A stretch of 64,000 nucleotides of DNA from assembly GCF_002575655.3 (NCBI RefSeq), contig NC_053037.3:143913207-143977206 (forward strand). Direction: 5' to 3'. Each line of letters begins with the position of its first letter. Position 1 is the stretch's first letter. The notes beneath the pieces are model-generated. The model saw nothing but the letters and a program-made list of their open reading frames with translations, was not told where the DNA came from and searched no databases. The stretch is from Aegilops tauschii subsp. strangulata. Lineage: Eukaryota; Streptophyta; Magnoliopsida; Poales; Poaceae. Shown here in pieces: positions 11,920 through 21,983 of the stretch. A program made the translations under genes and the position numbers.

Positions 11920-12139
11920 GGGTTCTATTCCGTCGGCATGATCTTGCCCTCCTCATGCACAACCATCTCTCGCTTTAGGGCTGGGGCATTACAAAGTTTT
12001 ACCGTCACATATTCATAATACTTCAAGGTGCATTAAATTAACACATGCAAGTATCAAAAGGAAAGTCACGGCATGCATGCATGCGTTGTAATTAATGCAT
12101 CGGTAAACGCAAATTATTGAGATATATCGAGTGCACTGC

Positions 12140-12420
12140 TTTGATGTGTCGCGTCAACTCGTACAACACGCAGAAGTTTGATTACAACGCCCTCTCCCTC
12201 GCCCATGAGCGTGGTGGCTCGCAGGACAAGGAGAAGCTTCCGCTACACGCTCTCCCTCCCGCACGCGGTGGACATGCAGCAGTTCATTCAGTGTTAGATG
12301 GCCAGAAGCATACTGTAGTACTCCACTACAGTAGTACCATCATTGTTCGACTTCCCGAAGAGGTTAAGAGCCGAGCGCAACCCGGACGCTCGTGTGGCAG
12401 TTTCATGTGTAGGGGAGGTA
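12140..12420 (+). repeat. Direct repeat copy A (~280 bp)
   Basis: Starts tgatgtgtcgcgtcaact and ends near gtgtggcagtttcatgtgta. Shares order and wording with the segment at 12697-12977, including ccctctccctcgcccatg, cgcacgcggtgga, and agaggYRaagagccRagc. Small indels separate them. Neither copy has a long conserved frame. Confidence 0.7.
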
Positions 12421-12696
12421 TAGTGACATAGTCTAGGATAGCGTGTACCGTGCCTCTAACCTTAAAATCGTTGGGGTCGGCTCCATGCTATGAGGCCGTC
12501 TCGGAACATTTTTTGATTAAAATAATCTTCTGGCCCTACCTGTCATCCTGGTGATTGTAGTTTGCACGCTCATCCGGTCAAGACAGGAATATATATTTTA
12601 ATTTGTGGTGGGGTAAATGTTAGAGGTTACGGCAAATATATTATACACTGCGGGTCTTTTAGCCAAGTTTAGAGGCAAGTATGTGGGGCCAGTGCT

Positions 12697-12977
12697 ATGA
12701 TGTGTCGCGTCAACTAGTACAACGAGGAGAAGCTTGATTTTACTACTACACACCCTCTCCCTCGCCCATGCACGCAGTAGCTTGCAGACGAGGACATGCT
12801 TTTGCTTACTACAACAAGCTATCCCTCCCGCACGCGGTGGACGGACATGCAACAGTTGATTCGATACTGTAGAAGTACTAACATCATTGTTCGTCTTCTC
12901 GAAGAGGCAAAGAGCCAAGCACAAACTCGAACATGGCAGTAGCGAACGCTTGCGTGGCAGTCTTTGTGTAGGGGTGG
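12697..12977 (+). repeat. Direct repeat copy B (~280 bp)
   Basis: Second copy of the 12140-12420 segment, 557 bp downstream, ending tggcagtctttgtgta. Divergence is visible throughout, so the duplication is not recent. Confidence 0.7.
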
Positions 12978-13111
12978 GGCGTGGTGCGGAGCCTTGGAGC
13001 ACGCATATAGCCAGGCTCTTGCATGAGACAAAATTGCCATGTAAGTAGGCTATAAGCCCACTATTGTACTTGCTCTTAATAGTATGGCCCTGTAAACCGG
13101 AAAGGAGGGAC

Positions 13112-13483
13112 TACTCCCTCCGTTCCTAAATACTCCCTCCGTTTTTATTTAGTCCTCGTATTAGCTTTGGTAAAAGTCAAGCTTTATAAACTTTGACCAA
13201 GTTTATAAAAAAATATTAACATAAGCAATAACAAATCAATACAATTAGATTTATTATTGAATGTACTTTCACATCATATATATTTGTTATGATAAATGTT
13301 TATATTATTTTTTATAACTTGGTGAAACTTTATGAAAATTTGACCTCAGTCAACTCTAATATGCAGAGTAAATAAAAATGGAGGGAGTATTTTCCTTTCT
13401 AGAGATTTCAACAAGTACCTACACCCTAAATGAGTACATACGGAGCAAAATGAGTGAATCTACACCGAAAATAAATACGTAGT
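13112..13483. mobile_element. Stowaway MITE (Thalos-like) split by a second Stowaway
   Basis: The left terminus ctccctccgttcctaaat (from 13114, after a ta) is followed by an inserted MITE and then resumes at 13390 with ctttctagagatttcaac, then gagcaaaatgagtgaatct. This order matches the common Triticeae Stowaway I know as Thalos-like. Its right terminal repeat is missing or decayed, so the right border near 13483 is approximate. Confidence 0.65.
13133..13387. mobile_element. Complete Stowaway MITE nested in another
   Basis: Terminal inverted repeats ctccctccgtttttattta and its near complement ending aaaaatggagggag, 255 bp, AT-rich core, flanked by ta (13131-13132) and ta (13388-13389). These are the hallmarks of a Tc1/Mariner-type Stowaway element. 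It has inserted at a TA in the older MITE, about 400 bp upstream of the start of gene copy 1. Confidence 0.85.
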
Positions 13484-13678
13484 TCTCTCATTTTCCTCTC
13501 CGCCTTGGTCGCGGTGCACAATATTTACGTTGATGCGGCTTGAATGCCAATGAGGTAGAGGGTAGCGGTTCCCGAAACGTTGAACTTCAATGATGCTTCC
13601 GCATTCAATTAGCATGCAGAGGTTGGAGAAGCAGAATGGAGCCAGTACGATGTGAATGCAATGCAGTTTGGACTCTCA

Positions 13679-13684
13679 TATAAA
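13679..13684 (+). promoter_or_regulatory. TATA box of gene copy 1
   Basis: tataaa lies 104 bp before the ATG at 13783. The surrounding 100 bp is conserved with the same region of copy 2, including gtttggactYtcatataaag. Confidence 0.65.
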
Positions 13685-13782
13685 GGCACCCACCACTCCA
13701 GTCCATCTACTCCTAGTCTCTGCACAACACTGCCCACTCCAATCCAAGACCAAGACCAAGTGACCAGAAGCCACAAGCACCC

Positions 13783-14326
13783 ATGGTGTCGATGGACGCA
13801 AGCGACAGTCGGCTGTGCCAGATCGTCCAAGATGCCGGCCTGCGGCCCCGCACCGTGCAGCATTTCTAGACGGTGCTTGCGACCGCCGGCGCCATAGCCC
13901 TTGTCGACACCGGCTTCGCGTCTCGCATGTGCCAGATGATGGTCGACTCCATCCGCAAGTTCACCGCTATCAAGAACCGCGCGGACAACCTTGCCGTACT
14001 GCTCCAGCCCACGCGCCCAGGCTCATCGTTGCCTGCCACCCTCATCAGCCTCCAAGGTGATGAACTCTTTGAAGCACTGGTGGCCCCTACAGCTGCCGGA
14101 GGTCGTGACAAAGAATGTGCACCTCGAGACCAAGCTCGCCGCGCAACACCTCGCCATGCAAGAAACCGTCGACCTGCACATCCACGTCTACGAGGAAATC
14201 TTCTGCATAGGCCACTACAAGGCCAGCGAGGATAGAAAGACGTTGGCCTTCTTCCAGCGACTGGAATCTTTGGAAGCCATTGTTCAGAAGCACGTCGACC
14301 TGGCCACGAAAGCAGCAGCTACTTAG
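13783..14326 (+). pseudogene. Tandem gene copy 1: pseudogene for an unrecognised 180-residue protein
   Basis: I do not recognise this protein. Starting at ATG 13783 the frame matches copy 2 codon for codon, but codon 29 is TAG (13867-13869) where copy 2 has CAG. A single extra base near 14087 shifts the frame, after which the homologous C-terminus continues in the next frame to the TAG at 14326. Total length is 544 nt, one more than the 543 nt of copy 2. Both copies lack introns. Predicted features of the ancestral protein: a short hydrophobic stretch at about residues 29-45, a conserved block around HIHVYEEI, and the tail SEDRKTLAFFQRLESL. A 3' flank with gtggccttaatg and a TATA box are shared with copy 2, so the duplication included promoter and 3' end. 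Confidence 0.75.
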
Positions 14327-14550
14327 CCGCCGTTCGGTGGGTCGGCGCCCTGAGTCGAGGAGGTGGACGTCGTCGATGGATGCATCTTTCTTCTTGCCTC
14401 CTGTAACCAACACTGCATCGCCTTGTGGCCTTAATGTTTTATTAGTGTATGGCATTTTTATTCCTGTCGTAAATGACATGTGTGATCCCTTGCTCTTATT
14501 CGGCGTTAATTATATGTAGTATCACTATCTTCAACCCGGTGTACTACCTA

Positions 14551-14770
14551 GGTCCTGGTTTATTAGTCCCTTTTGTAATTTGTGCTAAATTTTGACCAAA
14601 GATTTAACTGACAAAATGTTAGTGCATGTCAACAAAAATTATATCATTTGATTTGTATTTTAACATAGTTTTCATTGATATAATTTTGTTGACATGCATG
14701 AACCTTTTGTTAAACAAATTTATGGTCAAAATTTGGCACCGATTACGACGGTGAGCAGTAAACCAGGACC
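14551..14770. mobile_element. Hairpin MITE between the two gene copies
   Basis: Ends ggtcctggttta and taaaccaggacc are exact inverted repeats, flanked by ta on both sides (14549-14550, 14771-14772). The centre carries another long inverted repeat, gcatgtcaacaaaaattat against its complement ending gttgacatgc. Total 220 bp. The TA duplication suggests a Mariner-type origin, but the terminus is not the usual Stowaway ctccct, so the superfamily is open. Confidence 0.75.
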
Positions 14771-15181
14771 TAAGGTAGACTGGTCCGTCACCATCATGTT
14801 TTGTGTCTAATTTTGACTTCAGCGACCCAACCTACATGGAGGGAGTGATGTATATATTGGCGCGACAACCAAACTTATATATTCAAAACTGAGCGTTACT
14901 ACAAGTCATGAGTTCAAAATGAGAAAGTGGAATAAGTACAACATGCCTGTGTCGTTCACATCGCACCCTCACATGGTCGCGGTGCACAATGTAGTAAATG
15001 ACTAGTCTCTTCTTGACCCGCATTTACATTGATATGGCTTGAATGCCAAGGAGGGAGAGGGTAGCGGTTCCCGAGATGTTGAATGGTCAATGATACATCC
15101 TCTATTAGCATGCAGAGGAAATTAATTGGAGAAGCAGAATAGAGCCAGCACGATGTGAATGCAACCGAGTTTGGACTTTCA

Positions 15182-15187
15182 TATAAA
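15182..15187 (+). promoter_or_regulatory. TATA box of gene copy 2
   Basis: tataaa lies 98 bp before the ATG at 15280, in a block conserved with the promoter of copy 1. Confidence 0.65.
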
Positions 15188-15308
15188 GGCGCCCCACCAC
15201 TCCAATCCATCTAATCCTAGTGTCTGCGCAACACTGCTCACTCCAATGAAGACCAAGTGACCAGAAGCCACAAGCACCTATGGAGGCGATGGGCGCGAGC
15301 GGCAGTCG

Positions 15309-15313
15309 GCTGT
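15309..15313 (+). other. Target-site duplication, left copy (gctgt)
   Basis: gctgt before the LTR pairs with gatgt at 19175-19179 after it, four of five bases. Gene copy 1 shows the uninterrupted site as ggctgtgccag, so gctgt is the original and the right copy has mutated once. Confidence 0.75.
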
Positions 15314-18300
15314 TGTAACACCCACGATGCGGCTATATCTCCCACGTGTCGAGGCACGACTTAGAGGCATAACCGCGTTGTGGTTTTGTCGCAAGAAGGG
15401 TCATCTTCACACAATCCCATGTAATGAACAAGAATGGGATAACGAGAGTTGGCTTACAATCGCCACTTCACACAATACATAAATTAATTCATACATCATC
15501 CAAAATCCACACATAGACCGACTATGGTCAAATCCAAATGCAAATAAGATAACCCCAAATGCTAGATCCCCGATCGTCCCAACTGGGCTCCACTACTGAT
15601 TATCAGGAAAAGAAACATAGTAACGAGCACGTTCCTCGTCGAACTCCCACTTGAGTTCGGTTGCGTCATCTGCACTGGCATCGTCGGCACCTGCAACTGT
15701 TTTGGTAGAATCTGCGAGTCACGAGGACTCAGCAATCTCACACCCGTGAGATCAAGACTATTTAAGCTTAAAGGAAAGGATGGTGTAATGAGGTGGAGCT
15801 GCAGCAAGCACTAAGCATATATGTGGCTAACATACGCAAATGAGAGCGAGAAGAGAAGCAACGCAATGGTCGCGAAGCTAGAAATGATCAAGAAGTGATC
15901 CTGAAACTACTTACGTTCATGCATAACTCAAACCGTGTTCACTTCCCGGACTCCGCCGAGAAGAGACCATCACAGCTACACACACGGTTGATGTATTTTA
16001 ATTAAGTCAAGTGAAAAGTTCTCAACAACCGGACATTAAAAAATTCCCATCTGCCACATAACCGCGGGCACGTCTTTCAAAAGATAATACCCTGCAGGGG
16101 TGTCCCAACTTAGCCCATTATAAGCTCTCACGGTCAACGAAGGATAATCCTTCTCCCAGGAAGACCCGATCAATCTCAGAATCCCGGTTTACAAGACATT
16201 TCGACAATGGTAAAACAAGACCAGCAAAGCCGCCCGAATGTGCCGACAAATCCCGATAGGAGCTGCACATATCTCGTTCTCAGGGCACACCGGATGAGCC
16301 AGACGTCGGGTTGGCATAGACCCTGGTTGCCCAGGGGGCGCCGGACATCGCTCGGTTTGGGTCAGCACTCGAAGGACCACTGGTCTGGGGGTTTAAATAA
16401 AGATGACCCTCGGGCTCGCGAAAACCCAAGGGAAAAAGGCTTAGGTAGGCAAATGGTAAAACCAAGGTTGGGCCTTGCTGGAGGAGTTTTATTCAAGGCG
16501 AACTGTCAAGGGGGTCCCATAAATCACCCAACCGCGTTAGGAACGCAAACTCAAGGAACATAATACCGGTATGACGGAAACTAGGGCGGCAAGAGTGGAA
16601 CAAAACACCAGGCATAAGGCCGAGCCTTCCACCCTTTACCAAAAATATATAGATGCATTAATTAAATAAGAGATATTGTGATATCCCAAAAATATCCATG
16701 TTCCAACATGGAACCAACTTCAACTTCACCTGCAACTAGCAACGCTATAAGAAGGGCTGAGCAAAAGCGGTAACTTAGCCAAACAACGGTTCGCTAGGAA
16801 AGGATGGTTAGAGACTTGACATGGCAATATGGGAGGCATGATATAGCAAGTGGTAGGTAGCGCAGCATAGCAATAGAACGAACAACTAGCAAAGCAAAGA
16901 TAGAAGTGATTTCGAGGGTATGGTCATCTTGCCTGCAAGGTTCTCAGAGTTGACGAAAGCTTGATCCTCGTAAGCGTACTCAACAGGTTCCTCGTTCACG
17001 AACTCGTCTCCCGGATCTACCCACAACAAGAACACACAATGGAACCACAATCAATCACGGGAAATGCACAAGCAACATGATGCGAAACATGCATGATATG
17101 CGAGATATGATATGCGATGCATATGCGTGCTCCGGAAGAAAAAGGATGAACAAGGCAGTAACTTGGCAAACCAAGTATGGCACTGGAAAGATGAGATGAT
17201 TTCGGACGAAATCGATATAAAGATCACCGGAAACGGATGCCGGTTTGCAAATGGCAAGCAAAACAAGAATGACACGATTCTGCGATTAATAGCAAGATAG
17301 CACTTAGAATGCAACAAGTAACCATGCTACAGCACTCCAACATAGCAACAAAGCATATGGCAGTGATGTACAGGAGATGCTTGACAAAAGATGAACTCTG
17401 AGCTACGGCTAGTTCACCCCATAACAGGTTCAAACAAGCATGGCAAAAGTGCAAAAGATATCAGTTTCACAGACTTGGAGAAATTACTGGACATGGCAGG
17501 AACAGCATCAGGTAGCAATGTTCAGAGCAAGGAGAACACATGCTACGGGAAATTAACATAGAAAAGCAAGGCATGGAATGAATCTACTAAATGCATAGAA
17601 CAAAAGTCCCTTACTGACCATGAGCCAAAAAGGTACAGAAGATATGATGGCTCCCATGTAAACATAGCAAGTTTCGTTAATAGGTTTCAGACTTGGCAGA
17701 AAACAGAACATGGCATTAACAGCATTATGAAGGCATCTTCGTGAGCTTGATGCACTCATCACAAAGCAATGCATGGCAAAAAAAGCATACCTACAGCAAG
17801 ATGGCATGTTTATGAAGCTAACCATGGCAAGATCAAGTTCATAGCATGTATGGATCAACTACAACAACCTTGGAAAAATTCAATATCATGTTAACAATCT
17901 GCCAGAAACATTTTATAGCAAAAGTAGAGCAAGATTGTGACATGCTAGGTCATTCTAAAATTGCAAGCAGGGGCATGGATCGATAGATCACAACTATACC
18001 TACAAAACATCCTTACTGAACATGTCCAAAAGAAGCATGGATCTCACTGTAGCCACATGGATACATGGCAACAAAATAAAAGCAGTAACAGACTTACCAA
18101 AATGCTAAGTTCCTGAAAAATACGGGACTTAGAGAAAAATACGGGGTCAACCTCTCTCAGAACTAGGGTTCTGCACGGAAGCCGAGACGGGGCTGGCGCG
18201 GCTGCCGGAGACGGGGGGATACGGCGGCGGCCGGAGTAGAGCTCGGGGGAGGGAGGCGGAGGAGCTCGGAGGGGCTCGGGCGCCGGTGCGGAGTGGCGCG

Positions 18301-19174
18301 GGCGGAGGAGCACGGGGCCGCGGGGGCGGCGCCGATGACGAGGTGCGGCGGCGGAGGCTGGAGCTCCGGCGATGATGCGCGGTGGGACGGCGAGGGCGGC
18401 GACCGGGCGGCGGGGTCGGGCGCGGGCGGCGCTGGAGGAGCGGGGTGCGGGCGGAGGAGACGGGCTCGGGGGGGAGGGGGGCGACTCGGGCTAGGCGGGC
18501 CACCGTCGGCGGCGGGCGCGCCTGCCACGTGGCGGCGTTCGATTGGCGCGGGCGCGGCGGTGGGAGCGTCCGGTGGCGGCGGAGGGCGATTTTGCTAGGG
18601 TTTCATCCAGGATTTTGGACGGGGAGGGTGTTTATATAGGCATAGGGAGCTAGGAGACTCCAAATGGAGTGCGGTTTTCGCCCACACGATCGTGATCGAA
18701 CAGCCGAGAGCATGGAAGAGACTTAGGTGGGTTATTGGGCTGTTTGGAGGGGGTTTTGCTGCAACACACAAAAAGGACTTTGCGGTTACCCGGTTAACCG
18801 TTGGAGCATCAAACGACCTCCAAATGGAACGAAACTTGACAGATGGTCTACCGGTGGTATACCAAGGCCACTTGGCAAGACTCGGTCCATTCCGAGAACG
18901 TTTAACACCCGCTCACGAAAAGAAACAAGAGGGGTGCGCCGGTGCATGTGGGAGTGCCGGATTGCAAAACGGACAACGGGGAAAATGCTCGGACGCATGA
19001 GACGAACACGTATGCAAATGAGATGCACATGATGACATGATATGGGATACATGACATGAACAAAATGCAAAACGGAAAAACAAAACCCGACCACGGAGGG
19101 AATATCATAACACATAGCCGAAAATGGCAAGAGTTGGAGTTACAAATATGGAAAGTTACATCCGGGGTGTTACA
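15314..19174 (-). mobile_element. Solo LTR of a large-LTR (LARD-like) family
   Basis: On the minus strand it starts TGTAACACCCCGGATG (19174) and ends GTGGGTGTTACA (15314), 3861 bp, with TG...CA ends and a 4/5 target duplication, and no internal domain. Its first 2.3 kb on that strand align with the LTR starting at 57291: shared words include gtggccttggtatacc, gttaaccgggtaaccgc, the TATA at 18631-18638 about 540 bp in, a GC-rich block, and gctatgctgcgctacc. The remaining 1.5 kb differs from the 57291 element. All open frames within it, including those in the GC-rich block 18147-18640, look compositional. A solo LTR arises by recombination between the two LTRs of a full element. Confidence 0.8.
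18631..18638 (-). promoter_or_regulatory. TATA box in the solo LTR
   Basis: Minus-strand TATATAAA about 540 bp from the LTR start, same position and flank as in the LTRs at 57291 and 61959. Confidence 0.5.
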
Positions 19175-19688
19175 GATGTGCCAGATCATCCAAGACGCCG
19201 GCCTGCGGCCCCGCACCGCGCAGCATTTCCAGACAGTGCTGGCGACCGCCGGTATCGTAGCCCTCGCCATCGCCGGCTTTGCCTCTCGCATGGACGACAT
19301 GATGGTCTGCTCCATCCGCAAGTGCACCACCGTCAAGAAGCGCTCAGACGACCTTGCCGTACTGCTCCAGCCCGCGCACCCAGGCTCCTCATTGCCTGAC
19401 ACCCTCATCTGCCTCCATGGTGACGAACTCTTTCAAGCCCTGGTGGCCCTGCAGGTGCCGGAGGTCGCGATGAAGGATGTGCACCTCGAGGCCGCGCTCG
19501 CCGCGCAGCGCCTCGCCATGCAAGAAACTGTCGACCCGCACATCCACGTCTACGAGGAAATCATCTACACAGGCCACTACAAGGCCAGCGAGGACAGAAA
19601 GACGTTGGCCTTCTTCCAGCGGCTGGAATCTTTAGATGCCATTGTTCAGAAGCACGTCGACCTGGCCACAAAAGCCGATGCTACTTAG

Positions 19689-20350
19689 CGGCCGTTCAGT
19701 GAGCCGGCGCCCTGAGTCGAGGAGGTGGACATCATCAATGGATGCATCTTTCTTCTTGCCACCTGTAACCAGCACTGCATTAGCTTGTGGCCTTAATGGT
19801 TTATTATTATATATGGCATTTTTATTCCAGCCGTAATATTTTCACTGTGAGGTGGGGCATAGTTGAGCAAACCGACCATCAGCAAATCCCCACCACGTCC
19901 ACCGCGCATCGGCTGAGTTAGAATTAGAAGAGAGAAACGAGGGAGAAGAGCTAGCTGTAGCACGGATGCCGTTGTCAGATGGACTCGTGCTGATAGAATA
20001 GGAGTACTGAGTACTCGTACCTATTTTTTAGGGAAAAAGTAGTCGTACGTCTAGTACCACTATTTGGACGCGTGCGACCTAGCTATACATGTAATCACTT
20101 TAGGTCTCCTTTTTGAACCGCGGCTACGCTTCATAGTACATATTTTTTCATGCATTTATCCTCCTATATGTACTCCAATGCTATTTGCATGTGCTCCCTT
20201 TCGCCGACATGTCGGACATAGAGCATCTGGGTCGTAGTGCATGCACGACTCGGAGCATATGCAACCATGACAACGTACTTAATTTACATTTCAGACCTCA
20301 CGAATTACGTGCAAACCCCCCGCAGTAGAATAAATAAATAAATGAATTAC
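19689..20350. other. 3' flank of gene copy 2, then low-copy DNA
   Basis: The first 150 bp match the 3' flank of copy 1, including gagtcgaggaggtggac and gatgcatctttcttcttgcc. Beyond about 19840 the sequence is unique in the window with no gene visible. attac at 20346-20350 is the left target-site copy of the Sabrina-like element. Confidence 0.6.
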
Positions 20351-21714
20351 TGATAACCCACAAGTATACGGGATCACAACAGTTTTCGAGGGTAGAGTAT
20401 TCAACCCAAATTTATAGATTCGAAACAAGGGGAGCCAAAGAATATTTGAAGGTATTGACAGCTGAGTTGTCAATTCAACCACACCTGGAGATTAATTATC
20501 TACAGCAAGTAATCAGTAGCAAAGTAGTTTGATAGTTTTGATAATAGTAACAGTAGCAACGGTAACAGTAACAGTGATAGCAGTAATTTTGTAGCAAGTG
20601 TAACAGTGATGATAGCAGTAGTAACTTAGCAGAAACAATATAAGATAAATTCGTAGGCATTGGATCGGTGACTTGTTGGATGATATTCATCATGAGATGG
20701 TTATAACCTAGGGCGATATGGCACTAGCTCTAGTTCGTCAATATAATGTAGGAATGTATTCCGTAAATAGTCATACGTGCTTATGGAAAGAACTTGCATG
20801 ACATCTTTTGTCCTACCCTCCCGTGGCAGCGGGGTCCATATTGGAAACTAAGGGATATTAAGGCCTCCTTTTAATAGAGAACCGGAACAAAGCATTAACA
20901 CATAGTTAATACATGAACTCCTCAAACTACGGTCATCACCGCAAGAAGTCCCGGTTTCTGTCACTCCGGGCTTACCGGATCGTAACACGTAGTAGGTGAC
21001 TATAACTTGCAAGATCGGATCTAAAACATGAATATAATTATGATAACATAAACGGTTCAAATCAGAGTTCATGGCACCCGGGCCCAAAGTGACAAGCATT
21101 AAGCATGGCAAAGTCATAGCAACACTCTTAGAACATAGTCGATACTAGGGATCAAGCCCTAACAAAACTAACTCGATTACATGATGAATCTCATCCAACT
21201 CCTCACCGACCAGTGAGCCTACAAAGGAATTACTCACTCCTAGTGGGGAGCATCATGGAATTGGTGATGGAGAAGGGTTCATGATGACGAAGAACGAAGA
21301 TCCCCTCTCCGGAGCACCAAACGGACTCCATATCTGGCCTCCCGATGAAGAACAGGAGGTGACGGCGGCTCTATCTCGTGGATCGCGATAATTCTTTCTC
21401 CCTGTTTTTTCTAAAAAAATAGGATTTTATAGCGTCGGTTTCAGGGTTTGCGAGGCCACCAGGTGGGTACAACCCACCTGGGCGCGCCAGGAGTGGGGGC
21501 GCGCCCTGGTGGGTTGTGCCCACCCAGGGTCCCCTCTCCGGTAGGTCTTGGCTCCAGAAATTCTGAGAACTTTTATTTCTGCACAAAAACAACACCATGG
21601 TAGTTCTGCTGAAAACAGCGTCAGTCCGGGGTTGGTCTCATTCAAATCATGCAAATTTGAGTCCAAAACAAGAGGAAAAATGTTAGCAAAAGTACATACG
21701 TTGGAGACATATCA
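20351..21714 (-). mobile_element. 3' LTR of the Sabrina-like element
   Basis: Minus strand TGATATGTCTCCAACG to TTGTGGGTTATCA, 1364 bp. Close to the 5' LTR at 40238-41650 but lacks about 44 bp present there between gaaattct and gagaac (around 21569 here, 41467-41506 there). Contains the GC-rich inverted repeat built on cacccacctgg/ggtgggttgtgcccac. Confidence 0.85.
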
Positions 21715-21729
21715 ACTCCCCCAAGCTTA
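21715..21729 (-). other. Polypurine tract of the Sabrina-like element
   Basis: Plus-strand actcccccaagctta, i.e. TAAGCTTGGGGGAGT on the coding strand, directly before the 3' LTR. The same 15 bp recurs at 35564-35578. Confidence 0.75.
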
Positions 21730-21983
21730 AACCTTTGCTTGTCCTCAAGCAATTCAGTTGATAAACTGAAAGTGAAAAAGAAAAAAAATTACGAACTTTT
21801 TTGCTCTTGTTTGCATAAATAAGCTTAAACAACACCCAGGTTTTCAGGCAACATTATAACTAACCATGCCGACAATAACTCTTAAAGATTATATTGACTC
21901 ATATCAATGACATAATCAGCTAGTGAGGAATAATAAGATATCTCAAACGGCAACACATTGTCAAAACAACCATGATATATATG
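21730..21983 (-). mobile_element. 3' untranslated end of the Sabrina-like element
   Basis: AT-rich internal sequence between the polypurine tract and the nested insertion. The last five bases atatg are the left target copy of the LARD. Confidence 0.7.

Larger units (their letters stand above)
11920..13110. other. Low-copy intergenic DNA
   Basis: No gene or complete transposon is visible. It holds a duplicated 280-bp segment (12140-12420 and 12697-12977). Near 12470-12490 the words ttggggtcggct resemble the 3' end of Au-type SINEs, but I cannot find the tRNA-like head, so I do not call one. Confidence 0.5.
15280..19688 (+). pseudogene. Tandem gene copy 2: unrecognised 180-residue protein, split by a solo LTR
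   Basis: The ATG at 15280 opens MEAMGASGSRL; after codon 11 and one base (15313) a 3.9-kb LTR intervenes. The gene resumes at 19180 with the rest of the Cys codon and runs open to TAG at 19686-19688. Without the LTR and one target-site copy it is 543 nt, 180 residues, with no stop or frameshift. A hydrophobic stretch (about residues 30-46, ATAGIVALAIAGFAS) could be a membrane segment or a buried helix; the C-terminal half looks helical and charged (KASEDRKTLAFFQRLESL). I cannot name the family. The LTR could not be removed as an intron with any confidence, so I treat it as disrupted; transcription from an LTR promoter on this strand is not supported, since the LTR points the other way. Confidence 0.75.

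Noticed and set aside
12430..12500. Possible Au-type SINE
   Set aside because: Only a 3'-end-like word is present; no tRNA-like head, no target duplication found.
18147..18640. Gly/Arg-rich frames of 85-121 codons in the solo LTR
   Set aside because: Same GC-rich LTR block as above, open in many phases, no start context and no conserved protein sequence.
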